Positions 1 through 7,934 of a stretch of 64,000 nt of DNA are shown one piece after another; position 1 is the stretch's first letter, and each line of letters begins with the position of its first letter. This DNA comes from LC029 sp036676475 (GTDB lineage Bacteria > Bacillota > Bacilli > Aneurinibacillales > RAOX-1): assembly GCA_036676475.1 (NCBI GenBank), contig JAKFCU010000077.1, positions 124,001 through 188,000 on the forward strand. Reading direction: 5' to 3'. A program made the translations under genes and the position numbers. The notes under the pieces were generated by a model that saw nothing but the letters and a program-made list of their open reading frames with translations, had not been told where the DNA came from and ran no database searches.

Positions 1-198
1 CATTTTTGAAAAGGTTTCATGGTTTCCTTTTAACAACAGACGGCATTCTAGTTCGCCTAAAATATCAATCATCACCGAAATGTTATGTTGATCATCCAAG
101 TTCTGAATGGTCTGCATCTCGTCCATCTGATATGGAAAAGGGAGTATCATTCCAAGTGCTTGTTCTGTTCCCCTTCTAAGGCTATTGATCCTTCTCAT
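1..198 (-). CDS. N-terminal part of a c-di-GMP-riboswitch-controlled protein (possibly CheX-like), cut by the window edge
   Basis: The first 66 codons of a gene that runs off the left edge are open from an ATG at 198-196. A GGTGGTGGAAAA ribosome binding site precedes it. The gene lies directly downstream of a c-di-GMP-I riboswitch and its terminator hairpin, so its expression should respond to c-di-GMP. The end of the fragment (MIDILGELECRLLLKG) loosely resembles the first strand-turn-strand of CheX/CheC-type chemotaxis phosphatases; this is a weak guess from a short piece. No full domain is visible, so the function stays open. Confidence 0.6.
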   Translation of the reverse strand, partial: MRRINSLRRGTEQALGMILPFPYQMDEMQTIQNLDDQHNISVMIDILGELECRLLLKGNHETFSKM

Positions 199-217
199 TT
201 TTCCACCACCTAAAATA

Positions 218-250
218 AAAGGGTGTCCGAAAAAGATAGACGGCCACCCC
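218..250 (-). terminator. Terminator hairpin of the c-di-GMP riboswitch expression platform
   Basis: On the minus strand GGGTGGCCG pairs with CGGACACCC (one mismatch) around an 11-nt loop, followed by TTTTATTTT. It lies between the aptamer and the start codon, so it can act as the regulated terminator. Confidence 0.7.
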
Positions 251-254
251 AGGT

Positions 255-355
255 TCTTATCTCCCTTCAGTAACCTGGCAATCATCATCTCGTTCGAGAC
301 CTTAGACCCACGGCTTTGCGTCCTTATCTTTCGATAAGTTTGCCATTATCGTTCA
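255..355 (-). promoter_or_regulatory. Cyclic di-GMP-I (GEMM-I) riboswitch aptamer
   Basis: Read on the minus strand, the block contains the conserved landmarks of the class in order: GGCAAAC, a P2 hairpin CTTATC-GAAA-GATAAG with a GNRA loop, the core GGACGCAAAGCC, the receptor-like GGTCTAAGG, and the returning strand GCCAGGTTACTG. These match the GEMM-I consensus as I remember it. A promoter lies about 35 nt upstream and a terminator hairpin follows before the coding region, giving a complete transcriptional switch. Three GGDEF/EAL proteins are encoded nearby, consistent with active c-di-GMP signalling. I could not run a covariance model. Confidence 0.9.
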
Positions 356-385
356 CATAATGATCAAATATTTAAATATAGGTAC

Positions 386-414
386 ATTCTACTATGATCA
401 GAAGTTATATTCAA
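386..414 (-). promoter_or_regulatory. Sigma-A promoter for the riboswitch transcript
   Basis: On the minus strand TTGAAT (414-409) and TAGAAT (391-386) are separated by exactly 17 nt, upstream of the c-di-GMP riboswitch. Confidence 0.65.
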
Positions 415-506
415 CATTTTTTGACAAGATTTACGCTTGCAGTAATTTTCGCATAAATATATATCGAAGGCATCTCCCGCTTGCGTAGCAATATTTAGAG
501 CTCATA

Positions 507-533
507 AGCCCCAAACAAGATAACTATGGGGCT
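507..533 (-). terminator. Possible terminator hairpin after the ArsC-like gene
   Basis: AGCCCCA and TGGGGCT form a 7-bp stem 15 nt beyond the stop codon on the minus strand. There is no good T-run, so this may only be an mRNA 3' end structure. Confidence 0.35.
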
Positions 534-548
534 CCTTATTTACTTGCT

Positions 549-896
549 TTATTTCTTTATCAATTCCTGAATTTTCTCTGCATTAAGTCCAACCACGTAC
601 CCTTTTTCCGTTTTAATAATCGGACGCTTAATGAGAGTGGGTTCATTGGCGATCACCCTTGCGAGTTCCTCTTCGCTCATATCTAGCAATTCTTCCTTAC
701 GCTCTTTATAAACAGGAGAGCCAGATCGAAGTAATTCGTGCACCTTAACTTGGAGAGATTGTGCGATTCGGATGATTTCTTCCTCATTCAACATCGTCTC
801 GACAAGATTTCTTTCTGAAAACTCTAAGCCAGAGAGTACCTCTCTGACACCGTTATTCTTACTTCATGTGGGATGATACATCATAGTAATCGACAT
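549..896 (-). CDS. ArsC/Spx-family thioredoxin-fold protein with in-frame UGA (candidate selenoprotein)
   Basis: The frame runs from ATG at 896 through a single TGA (866-864, codon 11) to TAA at 549, 115 codons. Translated with U, the N-terminus reads MSITMMYHPTUSKNNGVREVL, aligning with the ArsC start (YHNPAC in E. coli), so UGA sits exactly at the catalytic cysteine. The rest is a normal ArsC-family body: a helix after the active site, a RPII-like strand-loop near residue 92 matching the family's RPI motif, and a C-terminal helix. An alternative in-frame ATG is at 908, but its AAAGG is too close; AAAGGAT precedes 896 by about 11 nt. A hairpin lies 3' of the UGA (separate entry). Family members act as thiol/disulfide oxidoreductases or arsenate reductases; the substrate here is unknown. 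Ordinary gene callers would start it at codon 35 and lose the active site. If UGA is a stop, this is a pseudogene. Confidence 0.72.
828..848 (-). promoter_or_regulatory. Candidate bacterial SECIS hairpin in the ArsC-like gene
   Basis: On the minus strand GTCAGAGAG pairs with CTCTCTGGC (9 bp including one G-U) around a GTA loop. The loop G is 25 nt after the in-frame UGA, inside the 16-37 nt window known for bacterial SECIS elements, and the loop starts with GU as in E. coli fdhF. Confidence 0.55.
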
Positions 897-1179
897 GAGA
901 GCGTTCATCCTTTCTTTTTCCTTTCATCATACCATATTGGTTCCTCTTTTATATAAAGATAGGCGGCATCTATAAAGTTGCCGAAGAGATTACACGACGT
1001 TGTTAATAAGATAAACTTCACATACTCATCCTTTTCTTTTTAACGAAAAAACCGGGACGAAAAATGTCCGTTCAGGGACAAAAAATGCAGTCTTTTCGAC
1101 TTATCCTTATCGTACTAAAATAGGATTATGACATATCAATACGACTATGTGATATCCTATTTTTAAGGAGAAGTGTGAG
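897..1179. other. Intergenic region between the ArsC-like gene and the SR1P-like gene
   Basis: This holds the divergent promoter regions. An imperfect inverted repeat at 1121-1157 (AGGAT, ACATA and their complements TATGT, ATCCT) lies just ahead of the SR1P-like start and may be a leader hairpin or operator. I see no further gene. Confidence 0.5.
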
Positions 1180-1290
1180 ATGACTATATTAATCTGCCAA
1201 GATTGTGATATTACCATTGATTATATACAAGATGAAAAAGTATCGTTTCTATATGGAAAGTGTTCCTGCTGCCAGGAAGATCATAAATAG
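1180..1290 (+). CDS. SR1P-like small peptide (GapA-binding peptide family)
   Basis: A 36-residue ORF with AAGGAGAAG about 8 nt before ATG. Its composition follows B. subtilis SR1P: two CxxC-like pairs (CQDC at 6-9 and CSCC at 28-31), an acidic middle and a short DEK.SFLYGK segment. In B. subtilis SR1P is encoded on the dual-function RNA SR1, binds GapA and promotes its interaction with RNase J1; the RNA is repressed by CcpN under glycolytic conditions. The short transcript and strong terminator directly after it fit an SR1-like RNA. An imperfect inverted repeat sits just upstream. Assignment rests on size, cysteine pattern and layout. Confidence 0.7.
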   Translation: MTILICQDCDITIDYIQDEKVSFLYGKCSCCQEDHK

Positions 1291-1303
1291 GAATGAAAGA
1301 AGA

Positions 1304-1332
1304 AGCAAGCCAGTAAAGGTTTGCTTTTTTTG
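1304..1332 (+). terminator. Terminator of the SR1P-like RNA
   Basis: AGCAAGCC pairs with GGTTTGCT across a 6-nt loop and is followed by a run of T. Confidence 0.8.
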
Positions 1333-1335
1333 TTT

Positions 1336-1410
1336 ATACTTATCAGACAAACATGCCGCATGGCGATACCATTGATTGAAAATCCCAACCGCTTGTATTT
1401 TCAGGGCAGA
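1336..1410. repeat. Dispersed repeat R1, copy 1
   Basis: About 75 bp starting ACTTATCAGACAAACATGCC are repeated at 17346-17425 with few differences. Each copy contains a GAAAAT...ATTTTC hairpin. Both lie between genes. Confidence 0.65.
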
Positions 1411-1426
1411 TAAAATAAGGTTTACC

Positions 1427-2404
1427 CTATGCGCTATGTTTCCTGTCAACGTCAAACACTAGTTCCGGGTATTTAAAATAATGAGATAACACATGTCCAA
1501 ATAGGGAAGCTAAAACCTGTTGGAATAACATTCCTAGCACGACAGGAACGGCGACGGCCTCTGGGAAATAGGTGATAGCTATCACAGCTCCTGCCGTTAT
1601 ATTCCTCATCCCCCCACAAAAAATAAGTGTAACCATATTTTCTCTGTCCGCCTTTAAGATTTTACCTATCAATAAACTAAACATATATCCTGATGAAGCA
1701 ATGAAACATGCCACCGCACCAATGAAAAAGAGCTTGAAGTCAATTTCCATCAAGTAGGGAGCAACTTCAGCACTATTGATCATGACTACGATTCCTAACC
1801 CAATCTTTGAAAAAGGGGCTAAACGTGATCCCCACTGTTTCGTAATCTTTCCCGATGAACACTGATTTAATATCATTCCTGCAATAGAGGGGAGGACAAT
1901 CATGCCTAGCAGACCTTTCATGATGGCCCAACTGTTCATCTCGATCATTTCTCCTACTAGGAAGGATAAACTATAGGGCACAATGAAAGGAGACAGAAGG
2001 GTGTCAATTAAAATGACGGATAAGGCTAATGCATGATTTCCCTTATAAATAGATACCCAGATGAAGCTTGTAATCCCCGTAGGAATGACAACAGCTAAAA
2101 CCAATCCGGTAATAGTAAGCACATCTCCACTAATTAGCAGATGACCTAGAGACCATGCCCACAAAGGCATCAGTACATGTAAGATAAACATGATCACTAG
2201 TATAGGAAATGGATGACAAATCACACTCCTCAGACTTTTTAAATCAGAATTCAAACTGCCTGCAAAGGTCATAAAAGCAAAAATCCAAGGTACTAATTCT
2301 GAAAAAGATTTTAATCCATCAGACAGCAATACCCCAATTATTACACTTGTAGGTGTAATGATGGGCATAGCCTTTTCCAGTTGACGATTTATACTTTGCA
2401 GCAT
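1427..2404 (-). CDS. Bile acid:sodium symporter (BASS/SBF) family transporter
   Basis: A 325-residue integral membrane protein with about nine hydrophobic helices. It has the BASS-type pattern of two inverted halves, including a G-M-R-N segment near residue 266 (IFCGGMRNITAGAV) that matches the conserved crossover region of SBF proteins (GMRN). Members take up bile acids, pantoate, keto acids or other organic anions with sodium; I cannot tell the substrate. The TTT-rich upstream side carries a GGAGAGA ribosome binding site before ATG at 2404. The gene stands alone, flanked by a repeat on its 3' side. Confidence 0.8.
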   Translation of the reverse strand: MLQSINRQLEKAMPIITPTSVIIGVLLSDGLKSFSELVPWIFAFMTFAGSLNSDLKSLRSVICHPFPILVIMFILHVLMPLWAWSLGHLLISGDVLTITGLVLAVVIPTGITSFIWVSIYKGNHALALSVILIDTLLSPFIVPYSLSFLVGEMIEMNSWAIMKGLLGMIVLPSIAGMILNQCSSGKITKQWGSRLAPFSKIGLGIVVMINSAEVAPYLMEIDFKLFFIGAVACFIASSGYMFSLLIGKILKADRENMVTLIFCGGMRNITAGAVIAITYFPEAVAVPVVLGMLFQQVLASLFGHVLSHYFKYPELVFDVDRKHSA

Positions 2405-2487
2405 CGTTCTCTCTCCTTGCTTAACGCAACTCTTTTTTCTATTTAATCATATTTACGCTCCAATGAATATGACAATCCCCTTCCACT

Positions 2488-2655
2488 CTATATCAAAACC
2501 TCGTTTTCAACTGCATATGAGATATACTCATATCCTTTTAATCCTTTGTAAGTAAGAACAAGTTTATCTTGAACGATCTTCTCGCCTGTAGTCGCACTTT
2601 GTAATCCAATCTTCTTGTCTTGCAAATCTACTTATTCAAGAATTTTCACTTCCAT
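2488..2655 (-). pseudogene. Short gene remnant interrupted by TAA
   Basis: A 56-codon frame on the minus strand looks coding (amphipathic, lysine- and glutamate-rich, ending EYISYAVENEVLI) but has TAA at codon 8 and no clear ribosome binding site. I do not recognise the family. It is either a decayed gene fragment or chance; being TAA, it is not a selenocysteine codon. Confidence 0.3.
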
Positions 2656-2696
2656 ATTCAGAAAAAATCATTTGAATCTAAAACGATGTGATATAG

Positions 2697-2708
2697 ATGT
2701 GATATAAT
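2697..2708 (+). promoter_or_regulatory. Extended -10 promoter for the GGDEF-EAL gene pair
   Basis: TGATATAAT (TGnTATAAT) lies about 150 nt before the first GGDEF-EAL gene, within a direct repeat GATGTGATATA. The -35 is poor, as common for extended -10 promoters. The leader between it and the start codon is long. Confidence 0.45.
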
Positions 2709-2860
2709 AGACATATAATTACATAGTTCGATTTCCCTATATCTTATTGAAGGATATGGATAAAGTACTATTTAAATGAATGTACAACTATTTCCGACTA
2801 TAAATAGCTGTATTTTTATACCATCTACCATCAGGAATATGGATATGGAGAGGTTCTTTC

Positions 2861-4933
2861 ATGGAAAATAATCTTTTGCAAAAAAGAAGTAAAGATTTGT
2901 TGCAGATGGTGAACCACATCCCAGATTGGCTTTGCTTATTCGATCATGAGGGGAAATGGATTCAAGCGAATCAAGCGATGTTAACCTTTTTACAATTAGA
3001 GAATCAATCTTATAAAGAAAAAACGTTCTCTGAACTCTTTCTGGTTCCTCATGTTAATCATGACTGTTTATCGGTGCTGAAGGACTTGTTTGATCAAAAG
3101 GATTCTGAAGGGAAAATGAAAGAACATGCACTATTCTCACAGCCTTATCCGCGGATTCTAAATATCAAATTTCTTCCTATTCATTCAATGGATAATGACC
3201 AGGAACCAGTAAAAGAATGGTTAATGATCGGTTATGATCTAACAGAAAACGAAACTTCATGGCAAACGTCACAAACCTTAGAGGCACTCATATCGAATTC
3301 TCCTCTTGCTATTATTTCCTTTGATCATGATGGAATCGTGAAAACGTGGAATCCTGCAGCCGAACAAATCTTTGGTTGGAAACCATGCGAAGTGATTGGG
3401 TGTCACATTCCCCTTATCTCTGAGGATGAACAAGATGAGTTTGGAGATTTATTAGCCATCATGTTACAAGGAAAAGCCCTAACCGATGTAGAGTTTTGCT
3501 GCAAAAAAAAGAACGGAGATCTGATTGATATCAGTCTTTCCATTACCTTGCTTTTAGATAAACAGGGCGATATTAGCGGTGGCATGACCGTTATTACCGA
3601 CATTTCGAAAAGAAAACAGGCCGAAGAAATTATTAAGCACATGGCCTATCATGACACGTTGACAGGACTTCCTAATCGAAATCTATTTTATGATCGATTA
3701 ATCCAAGCTTTAAAACAAGCAAAGCGAAACCACTCCATGTTTGCCGTATTGTTTCTCGATTTAGATCGTTTCAAAGTAATCAATGACTCGCTCGGTCATA
3801 CCTTTGGGGATCTTCTACTACATTCTGTTGGTGAACGATTACAGAAATGTATTAGAGAAATCGATACAATCGCCCGACAAGGTGGAGATGAATTTACCGC
3901 CCTCCTCATTGATATTGACCATGAGGGTGTAACCTTGGTTGCTAACAGAATCTTGGATTCTTTATCTCAGCCCTTTATTCTCCAAGACCAAGAAATCACC
4001 ATCACGCCAAGTATAGGCATCAGTCTTTACCCATCCGATGGGGAAGATGTAGAGACCTTAATTAAACATGCGGACACAGCAATGTATCGGGCAAAAGAAC
4101 AAGGCAGAAACAACTTTCAGCTTTACATCCAGGGGATGTCTACTCAGCTTTCAAATCGGCTTGAAATGGAAAACAGCTTAAGAAAAGCCTTAACCCGTAA
4201 TGAATTTATACTCTATTATCAGCCTCAATTCCAGATTGATACAGGAGAAATGGTCGGTATGGAAGCGCTAATTCGCTGGAATCACCCAACTCAAGGCTTT
4301 ATTCCCCCTTCAGAGTTTATCCCTTTGGCGGAAGAAACCGGTTTGATTATTCCGATAGGTGAATGGGTCCTTCAAACCGCATGCCAACAAAACAAAAGTT
4401 GGCAGCAAGCAGGTTTTCCCCCTGTACGAGTATCTGTGAACATTTCCGCACAGCAATTTAAACAACCCCAGCTTGTGGAAATAGTTGAACGAATTTTAGG
4501 TGAGACCAAGCTTAACCCACAATATCTGGAGTTGGAAATTACGGAAAACATCAGTATGTCTGATGTTCATTTAACCACAACTACATTGGATCGACTAAAG
4601 AAACTTGGAATAAAAATCTCTATTGATGATTTTGGAACAGGTTACTCTTCTCTTGGATATCTTAAACGGTTTCCTATCGACACGATCAAAATCGATCAAT
4701 CCTTTGTTCGAGATATTCATGCAGATGCTGATGATGCCGCGATCGTGAGAGCCATAATGGCTATGGCACACAGCTTAGAATTGAATGTTATTGCTGAGGG
4801 GGTTGAAACGATGGAACAGTTGAACTTTCTTGAACAGCAAAACTGTGATGAAGCTCAAGGTTACCTTTTCATGAAGCCTTTATCTGTTAACGATCTTGAA
4901 AAAAAATGGGTAGAATCAACATCCTCCTTTTAG
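2861..4933 (+). CDS. PAS-PAS-GGDEF-EAL c-di-GMP signalling protein
   Basis: 690 residues, no membrane segment. Two PAS-like domains (about 10-130 and 140-260) lead into a GGDEF domain (about 265-425) and an EAL domain (about 435-685). The diguanylate cyclase motif is intact (GGDEF near 341) with the metal-binding LDLDRFK upstream. The EAL motif (MEALIRW near 468), TEN, DDFGTGYSSL near 589 and AEGVET are also intact. Both making and breaking c-di-GMP are therefore possible; the PAS domains probably decide which dominates. A GAGAGG ribosome binding site precedes ATG. The next GGDEF-EAL gene starts 27 nt after the stop, so the two form an operon. Confidence 0.93.
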   Translation: MENNLLQKRSKDLLQMVNHIPDWLCLFDHEGKWIQANQAMLTFLQLENQSYKEKTFSELFLVPHVNHDCLSVLKDLFDQKDSEGKMKEHALFSQPYPRILNIKFLPIHSMDNDQEPVKEWLMIGYDLTENETSWQTSQTLEALISNSPLAIISFDHDGIVKTWNPAAEQIFGWKPCEVIGCHIPLISEDEQDEFGDLLAIMLQGKALTDVEFCCKKKNGDLIDISLSITLLLDKQGDISGGMTVITDISKRKQAEEIIKHMAYHDTLTGLPNRNLFYDRLIQALKQAKRNHSMFAVLFLDLDRFKVINDSLGHTFGDLLLHSVGERLQKCIREIDTIARQGGDEFTALLIDIDHEGVTLVANRILDSLSQPFILQDQEITITPSIGISLYPSDGEDVETLIKHADTAMYRAKEQGRNNFQLYIQGMSTQLSNRLEMENSLRKALTRNEFILYYQPQFQIDTGEMVGMEALIRWNHPTQGFIPPSEFIPLAEETGLIIPIGEWVLQTACQQNKSWQQAGFPPVRVSVNISAQQFKQPQLVEIVERILGETKLNPQYLELEITENISMSDVHLTTTTLDRLKKLGIKISIDDFGTGYSSLGYLKRFPIDTIKIDQSFVRDIHADADDAAIVRAIMAMAHSLELNVIAEGVETMEQLNFLEQQNCDEAQGYLFMKPLSVNDLEKKWVESTSSF

Positions 4934-4960
4934 AGGAAGCAAACCCCAACTTGGGAGACT

Positions 4961-6712
4961 GTGATGAGACAGAAAAATTCAGACCTAAATAAATGGACTA
5001 GTTTATTAGAGATTCCTTACGAGGAACTCACTACAACCCTAGGCAACCTATTGTATAATTCCTACCACGAAATTTATGTATTTGACTCTATCACCTTGAA
5101 ATTAGTTCAGCTAAATGGTGAAGCCTGCCGCAATTTAGGGTTTGAAATGCATGAGCTCAGTGATCTTACACCCTATGATTTTATGCTGTTTGAAAAAGGC
5201 GCTAGCGAGTTCGAACGCATTACGCGTCCATTATATACGGGTCAAAAGGAAAAAGTCATGTTTGAAACCTTGTTCCAACGGAAGGATCAAACACTTTATC
5301 CTGTAGAAGTAGTAATGCAGATGATTACTACAGGTGAAGTGCCTTTGCTCGTTGGGATCGTACGCGATACTATTGAGCGGAAACAAGCAGAAGAAATGAT
5401 TCACTACTTATCCTACAAAGATCCTTTAACCAATTTACCCAATCGTTCCCTTTTCTATGACAGGATTTCGCTTCATTTGGCCCATGCTAAGCGCTATCAG
5501 GAAAAACTAGCTGTGATCCTGCTCAATCTTGATCGATTTAAAAATATCAATGATTCCCTAGGAATTAGTAAAGGGGATGAATTGATTCGATGGGTAGGGG
5601 AACGTATAAAAAATTGTTTGCGTGAATATGATACAATTTCTCGATTCAGTGGAGATGAATTTGCCATTATTTTAACGAGTATTCAAAAAGCGGAAGATGT
5701 TGCAAAGGTAGCACAAAGAATGCGATTAAGCTTATCAACCCCTTTTCAATTGGGGAGCTTAGAGCTATTTGTGAGTATGAGCCTAGGGATATCTATGTAT
5801 CCATCCGATGGGGAAGATTTAGAAACACTCCTAAAAAACGCCGCTTCTGCCCTATATCGAATCAAAGAGCAAGGTGGCGACGGTTATCAGTTTTATGCTG
5901 CGGAAATGAATACGAAGGTGTTCGAGCGTCTGGTTCTTGAGAATTATTTACGACAAGCAGTTAATAAAGATGAATTTTTGCTTTTTTATCAACCTCAATA
6001 TAACACGACTACGCAAGAAATGACGGGTGTTGAAGCTTTGGTTCGCTGGAAACATCCCGAGTTCGGCTTAGTTTCTCCCGCTGAATTTATTCCGATAGCA
6101 GAAGAAATTGGATTTATTATTGCAATTGATGAGTGGGTCTTAAAAATGGCATGCAAACAGAACAAAGAATGGCAAGAAATGGGCTTTGAACCTATTTGTG
6201 TCAGTGTTAATATGTCTGCACGACAATTTAAGTATCACCTCGTTGCTTTGATCAATAATGTATTAGAAGAAACGCAACTCGATCCAAAATATTTAAAACT
6301 AGAATTAACAGAAACTCATATTATTGAAAATATCGACGAAACCATACAGATCCTCCATGAGTTAAAATCTATCGGAATACAGCTGTCAATTGACGATTTT
6401 GGTACAGGATATTCATCCTTAAGCTACCTACATAAGCTTCCTGTTGACATTATTAAAATAGATAAGTCTTTCCTACAAGAAATCACGGTAAATCCAAAAC
6501 ATGTTGGAATTATTTCGGCCATCATTAATCTTGCCCATACCTTAATGTTAAAAGTTATTGTTGAAGGGGTAGAAACCCTTTCCCAATATGAAATACTTCT
6601 CACTCTTCATTGTGATGAAATGCAAGGATTCTATTTTAGCAAGCCTGTACCGAAAGCCGAGATTCAAGATATACTTCGGAATTGCTCGAAAAGGGATAGA
6701 TCGCTAGACTAA
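4961..6712 (+). CDS. PAS-GGDEF-EAL protein with degenerate cyclase site, probably a c-di-GMP phosphodiesterase
   Basis: 583 residues; one PAS domain (about 20-140), GGDEF-like (about 145-305), EAL (about 320-575). The cyclase motif is SGDEF near residue 230, and the first metal-binding aspartate of the xDxDxFK motif is replaced (LNLDRFK), so cyclase activity is doubtful. The EAL domain keeps EALVRW, TET, DDFGTGYSSL and EGVET. I infer a phosphodiesterase whose GGDEF domain may be only regulatory. Start is GTG at 4961 or ATG at 4964 after GGGAG. It is downstream of and co-oriented with the preceding bifunctional gene and ends in a terminator. Confidence 0.9.
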   Translation: MMRQKNSDLNKWTSLLEIPYEELTTTLGNLLYNSYHEIYVFDSITLKLVQLNGEACRNLGFEMHELSDLTPYDFMLFEKGASEFERITRPLYTGQKEKVMFETLFQRKDQTLYPVEVVMQMITTGEVPLLVGIVRDTIERKQAEEMIHYLSYKDPLTNLPNRSLFYDRISLHLAHAKRYQEKLAVILLNLDRFKNINDSLGISKGDELIRWVGERIKNCLREYDTISRFSGDEFAIILTSIQKAEDVAKVAQRMRLSLSTPFQLGSLELFVSMSLGISMYPSDGEDLETLLKNAASALYRIKEQGGDGYQFYAAEMNTKVFERLVLENYLRQAVNKDEFLLFYQPQYNTTTQEMTGVEALVRWKHPEFGLVSPAEFIPIAEEIGFIIAIDEWVLKMACKQNKEWQEMGFEPICVSVNMSARQFKYHLVALINNVLEETQLDPKYLKLELTETHIIENIDETIQILHELKSIGIQLSIDDFGTGYSSLSYLHKLPVDIIKIDKSFLQEITVNPKHVGIISAIINLAHTLMLKVIVEGVETLSQYEILLTLHCDEMQGFYFSKPVPKAEIQDILRNCSKRDRSLD

Positions 6713-6736
6713 TCAGTGATCTATTTTTTATTTTTA
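6697..6736 (+). terminator. Terminator of the GGDEF-EAL operon
   Basis: TAGATCGCT pairs with AGTGATCTA, overlapping the stop codon, followed by a T-rich tail. Confidence 0.75.
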
Positions 6737-6755
6737 TAAGCACTTATTTTATCCA

Positions 6756-6786
6756 TAAATAAAAAAAGACACCGTTATATGGTGTC
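6756..6786 (-). terminator. Terminator of the tRNA operon
   Basis: On the minus strand GACACC pairs with GGTGTC across a 7-nt loop, followed by seven T, just beyond tRNA-Ala. Confidence 0.85.
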
Positions 6787-6802
6787 TTCGTCATTTTATG
6801 TA

Positions 6803-6878
6803 TGGTGGAGCATAGCGGGATCGAACCGCTGACCTCTACACTGCCAGTGTAGCGCTCTCCCAGCTGAGCTAATGCCCC
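6803..6878 (-). tRNA. tRNA-Ala (GGC)
   Basis: On the minus strand the cloverleaf begins GGGGCATTAGCTCAGCTGGG and has anticodon loop CTGGCAG (anticodon GGC), a standard GGTTCGATCC T-arm and an encoded CCA end. The acceptor stem is complete with one G-U pair. It is the last gene of a three-tRNA transcript. Confidence 0.95.
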
Positions 6879-6902
6879 AAATGGTGCCAAACGTCTTCAA
6901 TA

Positions 6903-6986
6903 TGGTGCGGGTGAAGGGAGTCGAACCCCCACGCCAAAGGCGCTAGATCCTAAGTCTAGTGCGTCTGCCAGTTCCGCCACACCCGC
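6903..6986 (-). tRNA. tRNA-Leu (UAG)
   Basis: The acceptor stem GCGGGTG/CACCCGC is perfect, the long variable arm is class II (GCGCCTTTGGCGT), and the loop CTTAGGA gives anticodon UAG. CCA is encoded. It lies between tRNA-Ala and tRNA-Val on the minus strand. Confidence 0.95.
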
Positions 6987-7004
6987 AAAATGTTGACAAA
7001 ATGT

Positions 7005-7081
7005 TGGTGGACGATAACGGATTCGAACCGCCGACCTCTACGATGTCAACGTAGCGCTCTAACCAACTGAGCTAATCGTCC
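7005..7081 (-). tRNA. tRNA-Val (GAC)
   Basis: The sequence starts GGACGATTAGCTCAGTTGG, has anticodon loop TTGACAT (anticodon GAC), a normal T-arm GGTTCGAATCC and an encoded CCA. It is first in the three-tRNA transcript. Confidence 0.95.
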
Positions 7082-7315
7082 AAGTCCTATCAACAAAATT
7101 TATTATATGATGTTTACATTAAATAAGCAAGTGGTTTCTTTTGCATATAAAATGACGAATTCTATGGACCAACCCCAATATCACATGATTCGTCTATCTA
7201 TCATTGGGTATAGGGTAAAAATCATCTAGCATCATTTGGTAAACAACTCTTTTATTATGAATAATTCCATTCGAAATCAAATACACTGAAAACGTAGTTT
7301 ATAAAACTACTGACG
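7082..7315. other. Intergenic region upstream of the tRNA operon
   Basis: AT-rich sequence holding the tRNA promoter region and a perfect small hairpin at 7294-7310 (GTAGTTT/AAACTAC). I see no gene on either strand. Confidence 0.4.
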
Positions 7316-7380
7316 GGAGAAAAATGTAAACTAAGGCTGGTGCAGCACCTACAGAGTAGGCCTGTCACCAGTCTAGTTTA
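7316..7380 (-). terminator. Large branched hairpin terminator of the DinB-like gene
   Basis: On the minus strand TAAACTAG...CTGGTG pairs with CACCAG...TTAGTTTA around an inner GCCTAC/GTAGGT stem, followed by ACATTTTT. Confidence 0.6.
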
Positions 7381-7863
7381 TCTTTGATGATAATCGATTT
7401 CGATTGCTCTCTTCAATCCTTGAATGATACCGACATGGATCCCTTCGTGATGCAAGCTGAAGTTTAACAACTCGCCAATCGTTGTCATTTCATATCCAAG
7501 TCTTACAAATATCTTCTTTGCTGCTTCCTCTAGTCGATGACCTAACGTTTCTTGTATCCTTTGAGTCTGTCTCTCTAAATCAAAAGCAAGCATTGCAAGT
7601 GATGGTGGTTCGATATCCCAATCACTAGGCTTCGTCCGATTTCCAAATAAGGTGATATAGTTGGACGGAAGTTGGCTTTCCACCCCGGCAAAATGGGTAG
7701 CAAGTTGATCCTGTACAATTAAAATATGGCCCAAGTTCCAACGTATGGAATTACTGTAACCAGTAGGGATATAATCGATTACTTCTTCTTCGATAGGCTC
7801 CAATGTTTTAAGCGTTATAGCTCGGATCAGTTCCACTTGTCTTATCAGTCTGTCACTATTCAT
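7378..7863 (-). CDS. DinB-like superfamily protein (putative metal-dependent thiol transferase)
   Basis: 161 residues forming a four-helix DinB/YfiT-type protein. The metal-binding histidine triad is visible: H46 in NLGHIL, and H139 plus H143 in LHHEGIHVG. In Bacillales many such proteins are bacillithiol-dependent transferases that join the thiol to electrophiles; no substrate can be read from sequence. ATG at 7863 has an AAAGGATT ribosome binding site. The gene is single, downstream of glpD on the same strand and separated from it by a 71-bp gap. Confidence 0.8.
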   Translation of the reverse strand: MNSDRLIRQVELIRAITLKTLEPIEEEVIDYIPTGYSNSIRWNLGHILIVQDQLATHFAGVESQLPSNYITLFGNRTKPSDWDIEPPSLAMLAFDLERQTQRIQETLGHRLEEAAKKIFVRLGYEMTTIGELLNFSLHHEGIHVGIIQGLKRAIEIDYHQR

Positions 7864-7934
7864 ATTAACAATCCTTTCAACTTAATATCGGTGGTAAATA
7901 AATACTATATGAGCGTCAAATAAACGCCTAAAAA

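Noticed and set aside
2488..2655. A working small gene using the first ATG
   Set aside because: In-frame TAA at codon 8 and no ribosome binding site.
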